Below are positions 60,110 to 64,000 of a stretch of 64,000 nucleotides of DNA, one piece after another. The notes below the pieces were generated by a model. The model had not been told where the DNA came from. It did not search any database and saw only the letters and a list, made by a program, of their open reading frames with translations. Source of the DNA: Adiantum capillus-veneris (Eukaryota > Streptophyta > Polypodiopsida > Polypodiales > Pteridaceae); assembly GCA_014529385.2 (NCBI GenBank), contig CM043944.1, forward strand, positions 50,540,768 to 50,604,767. The letters run 5' to 3'. Made by a program: the position numbers and the translations under genes. Each line of letters begins with the position of its first letter. Positions within the stretch are counted from its first letter, which is position 1.

Positions 60110-60730
60110 ATGTGGCGTCTCCTATAGTGGTGAACTCAAAGAAGAATGGCACATGGAAGGTATGAGAGAATTATAAGCCGTTGAATGCTGCAACAAAGAG
60201 GGATCACCTCTCTTTCTCTTTCTACGATGAAATTCTTAATGAGGTCGCACATCAAGAAATTTGTGCAATGACTATGTAGGCCATTTTCAAACCAAGATTA
60301 TAGGGAGAGACTAAAGGAAAAAAACTTGCAAAAAACCTGGGGTATCTTTTGCTTATAAAATAATGTCGTTTGTTCCAACTCATGCACCAAAAATTCTCAA
60401 AAGATTTGTAACTCATGTGCTTCAACCCTTTTTTAGGAAAAGGAATAAGGTTCTCTATTGATGATTTTAGTAGCCATAGCTCATATGCAGAGCATCTTGA
60501 AAAAGTATAAAAAGGATTTTTTAAAGGCTACACTCAATAGGTGGATAGTTAAATGTGGAGGGATTCACATTTTTAAATATCAAGTAACTTTTCTTGGTCA
60601 TGTTGTATTTGCAAGGGGTCTCCTCTATCCAGAGTGCAAGATATCTTAACAAAATTATACATCTCCTCTCATGGATTGTACTTCATTTACAACTCCTCGT
60701 TCAAAGAGCCCTCTTCACACGGATTGAAGG
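60110..60730 (+). pseudogene. Ty3/gypsy RT relic
   Basis: Translated in broken frames: VVNSKKNGTWKV*ENYKPLN, then AATKRDHLSFSFYDEILNEV (the gypsy RT start), later FLGKGIRFSIDDFSSHSSYA, EHLEKVKK and FLGHVVFARGL. The catalytic FxDD appears as SIDD. It differs from the 38849-43102 element and resembles Athila/Tat-type wording. Heavily decayed. Confidence 0.6.
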
Positions 60731-60801
60731 AATAAGTAGAAATTTTGACATGTGAAAGAACACCAAGTTTTGGGGTGGTCACTTTTCAAAATGTGTATCA
60801 T

Positions 60802-60960
60802 ATAATGTGAGTTAATTGGAGAGGATTATTAATTATCCAAAATATATGCTTTTATGTATACATTAGAGGGGGGGTGGAAGATTTTTAAATAGGCTCGCAG
60901 TGTAAATATAGTATGTATATTGAGGTATTATTAATAACCTCTCCGGTTAACTCACGTTAT
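60802..60960. mobile_element. MITE-like inverted-repeat element
   Basis: Arms 60802-60833 (ataatgtgagttaattggag...) and 60930-60960 (...ggttaactcacgttat) are inverted copies with a few mismatches and one gap. The interior is AT-rich and non-coding. A second, partial copy follows at once (60961-61090), sharing aattatccaaaatNtatNct, gatttttaaatagg and tatattgaggtattatta. Confidence 0.65.
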
Positions 60961-61350
60961 TGAGGATTATCAATTATCCAAAATGTATACTTTTATGTAT
61001 ACAATAAAGGGGGATGGGGGATTTTTAAATAGGTCCGCAGTGTAGATATAGCATGTATATTGAGGTATTATTAAAAACCTCTCGAACACATGTGATATGG
61101 GGAGCTTTTGATAAGTGACTTCCCCGTGTATTGAGTTTTCTTCCAAATTATAGGCCCTCCGAGGTGGGATCAATTATTTGATCTTTAATGATTCCAACTT
61201 TTAAAGGTAGTAAGAGAAGAAGGTTAAAATTGAGCCACCCACAATGCAAAGCCAATGACGATAGATTTGGTGAGGCTTAGCAAATATCTCTTTATTTTTT
61301 AAAGGTCACTCTCTTATTTTTCAGGTACATATAATAAACTGATAGAGAAG

Positions 61351-61950
61351 GTAAAAATAGACCTTCTTCAATTGACGAGTATAATGAGTATCGGTATACA
61401 TCTTTACTACTTCTAGCGGGAACCTAGAAGTTGTAAAGATAAACTAATAGACAAGGTAAAAATAGACCTTCTTCAATTGATGAGTATAATGAGTATCGGT
61501 ATACATCTTTACTACTTCTAGCGAGAACCTACTCTAGATTAGGTATGCTCCTATTTGACACGATCATAAGGTAAAAATAGACCTTGTTCAATTGATCAGT
61601 ATAATGAGTATCGGTACACAAATTTACTACTTCTAGCGTGAACCTACTCTAGATTAGGTATGCTCCTATTTGACACGATGAGTATGATGAGTATGACGAG
61701 TATCAGTATACATCTTTACTACTTCTAGAGGGAACCTACTCTAGATTAGGTATGCTCCTATTTGACAAGATCATGATGTCACTAGCCTCTACAATAAACT
61801 AGTAGATAAGGTAAAAACAGACCTTCTTGATGAGTATGATGAGTATCTATATGCATCTTTACTACTTCTAGCGAGAACCTACTCTAGATTAGGTATGCTC
61901 CTATTTGATACTATTTGATACGATCATGGTGTCACTAGCCTTTACCTAGG
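61351..61950. repeat. 105-125-bp tandem array, five units
   Basis: Units begin ggtaaaaatagaccttNttc near 61351, 61456, 61571 and 61811; a fourth unit near 61680 lacks that start. Shared parts are atgagtatcggtatacatct, actacttctagcg and cctactctagattaggtatg. The array ends directly before a TATA box. Confidence 0.9.
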
Positions 61951-61952
61951 GC

Positions 61953-61961
61953 TATAAAAGG
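61953..61961 (+). promoter_or_regulatory. Strong TATA box after the tandem array
   Basis: TATAAAAGG in a ggctataaaagggcc context. Transcription from about 30 bp downstream (near 61985) would run into the Helitron-like end and CA tract. No ORF follows, so it may be the core promoter of an LTR or a non-coding transcript. Confidence 0.45.
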
Positions 61962-62025
61962 GCCTCTTTTCTTCCTCCTTTGGATCACTCCTATCATTCC
62001 CATTGTCCATTATCCTTAAGTACTA

Positions 62026-62055
62026 CTAGTGTGTGACCCGCGCGTTGCGGCCAAG
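62026..62055 (-). mobile_element. Second Helitron-like 3' end (minus orientation)
   Basis: The minus strand has a GC hairpin (CCGC 62050-62047, GCGG 62041-62038), about eight bases, then CTAG (62029-62026) and T, parallel to 35846-35876. The segment tgtgtgaccc (62030-62039) is also mirrored by gggtcacaca at 62071-62080. Confidence 0.55.
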
Positions 62056-62073
62056 AAAAGTATGGACATTGGG

Positions 62074-62074
<1 letters not shown>

Positions 62075-62118
<44 letters not shown>

Positions 62119-62180
62119 GGTGTATATAAGTGTTTGTATGCACACTTATAGAGAGAGTGCATCACTCCAAGAAGATGATA

Positions 62181-62255
<75 letters not shown>
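62075..62255. repeat. (CA)n, then (CT)n(CA)n microsatellites
   Basis: CA 62075-62114; CT 62183-62204 passing into CA to 62255. The spacer between them is unique. Confidence 0.97.
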
Positions 62256-62259
<4 letters not shown>

Positions 62260-62739
62260 TTGGGAATTGTAATTGGAAGCATGCCATACAAATTGTCTCT
62301 ACAAAAATGGATATGTAATACAATTCTGACAATTGATCCTTGTTGGTGTCTTCTCTAGTAAGGACATGCCCAATTGCACGCCTTTGATCTCTTTATGTTG
62401 AAGAAATTTTCAAGACAAACAATTCTTCAAGCAATCCATGCTTCTATATTAAAGAAATCTTCACGAGTTCTATGTTATAATGCAATGTCTTATGTAGCAC
62501 AAATGCAAGAGCCTCTGTATGGAGAAAGTTCTTGAAATCATTATTTGGATATCCAAATTAATGGTAATATAGTTTTGTATACACCATCTAATCTCATGAT
62601 TCCAAAGCCACATTCTCAAATATCACTTATCATTTCCCTCAAATGAACCACCCTTTGCTTTATTTTGAGCCTCAAAAATACGACCTCAATAGCCAATGGT
62701 GTAACCATCTCAATCTAGCACAATACTTTCACCCTCTTT

Positions 62740-63065
62740 TGTTGTTCACAACCTTAGATCCTTGAGCCATAATCAAAACTGTATCAATGTATATTAGGAT
62801 AGTTTATCTTTGGCTTTCCATAATCTTTCCCTCGCAAGGCTCTCTTGGAATTAGGGTTGCAGAGAAACACACACAGCTTGGAGAAGACGAGGGAAGCTCA
62901 ACGCACACAATAGAGAGCGTGTTAGTGTGCAATGGAAAGATAGATAGCCCTAGAGTGATGGGCGTATATACAGTGCACGGGGGAAAAAACCTCCTAAAGA
63001 GGGAAAAAATGCCACGGCGGTCCTAGTGTGTTCACACACATCACTACCACATGTATATGGTAACA
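62740..63065 (-). repeat. Probable 3' LTR of a third copia element
   Basis: Its right end TAACA followed by aatcccgcctagagtgatg matches, feature for feature, the LTR end and polypurine region of the first copia (aatcccccctgtagtgatag). Left edge placed at TGTTG 62740 to give TG...CA ends; uncertain. The partner LTR is beyond the window. Confidence 0.5.
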
Positions 63066-63920
63066 AATCCCGCCTAGAGTGATGCGGTCAATGCCCGGGG
63101 GATTCACTCTATATATAAAATGGAACGCCACGTGCGAGCGGACAACTTTGATAAAACCCCTATATACGACTCATATTAGGGAATATGACCCCCCTTTCTA
63201 CGCTTATACGACAATCAATGCAAGAAATTATTATATCCCTATCTTACATATAAAATTTAGGTCTCACATAATCTAGCTGAGTAGAACTAGTCAAAGAGCG
63301 TGTAGCATAGTGACTGGCAAGGTACTAAGGAGCCACTTATGTTGATAACTAGATGTACTCTCAATGTGTCTTAGTTTGACTTTCAAACTATGTACCCGTT
63401 CAGCTTGCACTCTAGCTACTCATCCAATTCTACCCCATCTAAATTACTCAAAAAACATGGTCATATAGTTGTGCTAGGTTATTCGTGTAAATTTGCATTT
63501 ATACAAACTCTTTATATCTTTCATCCCTCAAAAAATGAATTATAATCACAAAAGAAGCAATTGATATAAAGCAGTGTTGGTTCTTGCATGGATCTTTGTA
63601 GCTACTGACTCAAAAGTTCAAGGGTAGACTCTTTTGGGAAGCAATGATTTCGAAACACAAAAACTTCCTCTCATTTTTTCCTTTTCTCTCCCCCCCCCCC
63701 AACCAATAAAATATGATACCCCCTCCCTTATTTTTAAGCTTATGACATAAATTATTGGGGGTCTACCCCTAACTTATACGCTTATGTAACTTGTAAAAAA
63801 ACCCCCCTCCCTTGCACTTACATGGTGCGATAAGTTTTCCATGGTGAATCCCCCAGGGGTGAATGAGAGCTGGCACATGAGTCAAGGGAAGTGCCATGCC
63901 CTGAGGACATGATTAGTTCA
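63066..63920. other. Non-coding 3' region of the third copia
   Basis: About 850 bp between the LTR and the pol terminator. It has a C run near 63691 but no ORF. The corresponding spacer in the first copia is only about 47 bp, so something may be inserted here. Confidence 0.4.
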
Positions 63921-64000
63921 CAAAGGGGAGTAAGCCCAAATCTTTGCGGAAAGCTTCGAGCTTCTCACAAGATAATGCCTTTGTGAAAAGGTGTGCAAGG
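63921..64000 (-). pseudogene. Copia pol C-terminus (partial, runs off window)
   Basis: The minus strand reads LAHLFTKALSCEKLEAFRKD, then LGLLPFVN and stop. This is the RNase H end of copia pol, close to the TKALSREKFEAFRKALGL ending of the first copia. The rest lies beyond 64000, so intactness is unknown. Confidence 0.8.

Noticed and set aside
61351-61950. CRISPR-like array
   Set aside because: Units are long, diverged and directly adjacent without unique spacers; the context is plant nuclear DNA.

Overview
The window looks like intergenic DNA from a large, repeat-rich land-plant genome. Supporting signs are plant-type Ty1/copia and Ty3/gypsy elements with PBS and PPT signals, a MULE transposase with a SWIM zinc finger, Helitron-like 3' ends, a LINE with an APE endonuclease, fragments of PPR (pentatricopeptide) genes, and one intron-containing gene model. 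PPR debris and the very long (CT)n/(CA)n tracts fit a seed-free plant such as a fern or lycophyte, but that is inference. No prokaryotic gene organisation, rRNA, tRNA gene or CRISPR array was seen.

Layout. 1-3190: microsatellites, a cysteine-codon-rich minisatellite, a perfect-TSD foldback element and a tRNA-like SINE candidate. 3190-9800: a diverged tandem repeat of about 510 bp, split by an almost complete copia element on the minus strand (3935-9050, LTRs, TSD TGTAC, iMet PBS, two one-base frameshifts). 9800-11300: a (GT)n(GA)n tract followed by an array of a roughly 200-bp AT-rich unit. 11570-14180: a broken minus-strand gene for a coiled-coil protein. 14340-14950: a 282-bp tandem repeat. 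14960-18580: a 5'-truncated copia element. 19690-28700: a second copy of the AT-rich array, interrupted by a 6.4-kb element whose LTRs (about 2.2 kb) are longer than its interior. 29890-34150: a nearly intact LINE whose two ORFs share one frame across a single amber codon. 34150-36740: microsatellites and a Helitron 3' end. 36860-46800: a third AT-rich array, apparently split by a degraded gypsy element (38849-43102) and its flanking tandem repeats. 48350-51569: a four-exon Q/A-rich gene with intact splice sites and two stops in exon 2. 54600-57020: a broken MULE transposase, with an unknown spliced ORF opposite it at 57700-58560. 59100-61100: relics of an L1-type and a gypsy RT and a MITE-like inverted repeat. 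61350-62260: a tandem array ending at a strong TATA box and another Helitron 3' end. 62740-64000: the 3' end of a third copia element running off the window.

Apart from the Q/A-rich gene, almost everything is mobile DNA or its remains. The layers show an order of events: the AT-rich arrays are the oldest substrate, and the LTR elements are nested in them. The items most worth following are the LINE amber junction, the long-LTR element carrying PPR pieces inside its LTRs, the composite microsatellite/array family, and the Q/A-rich gene.
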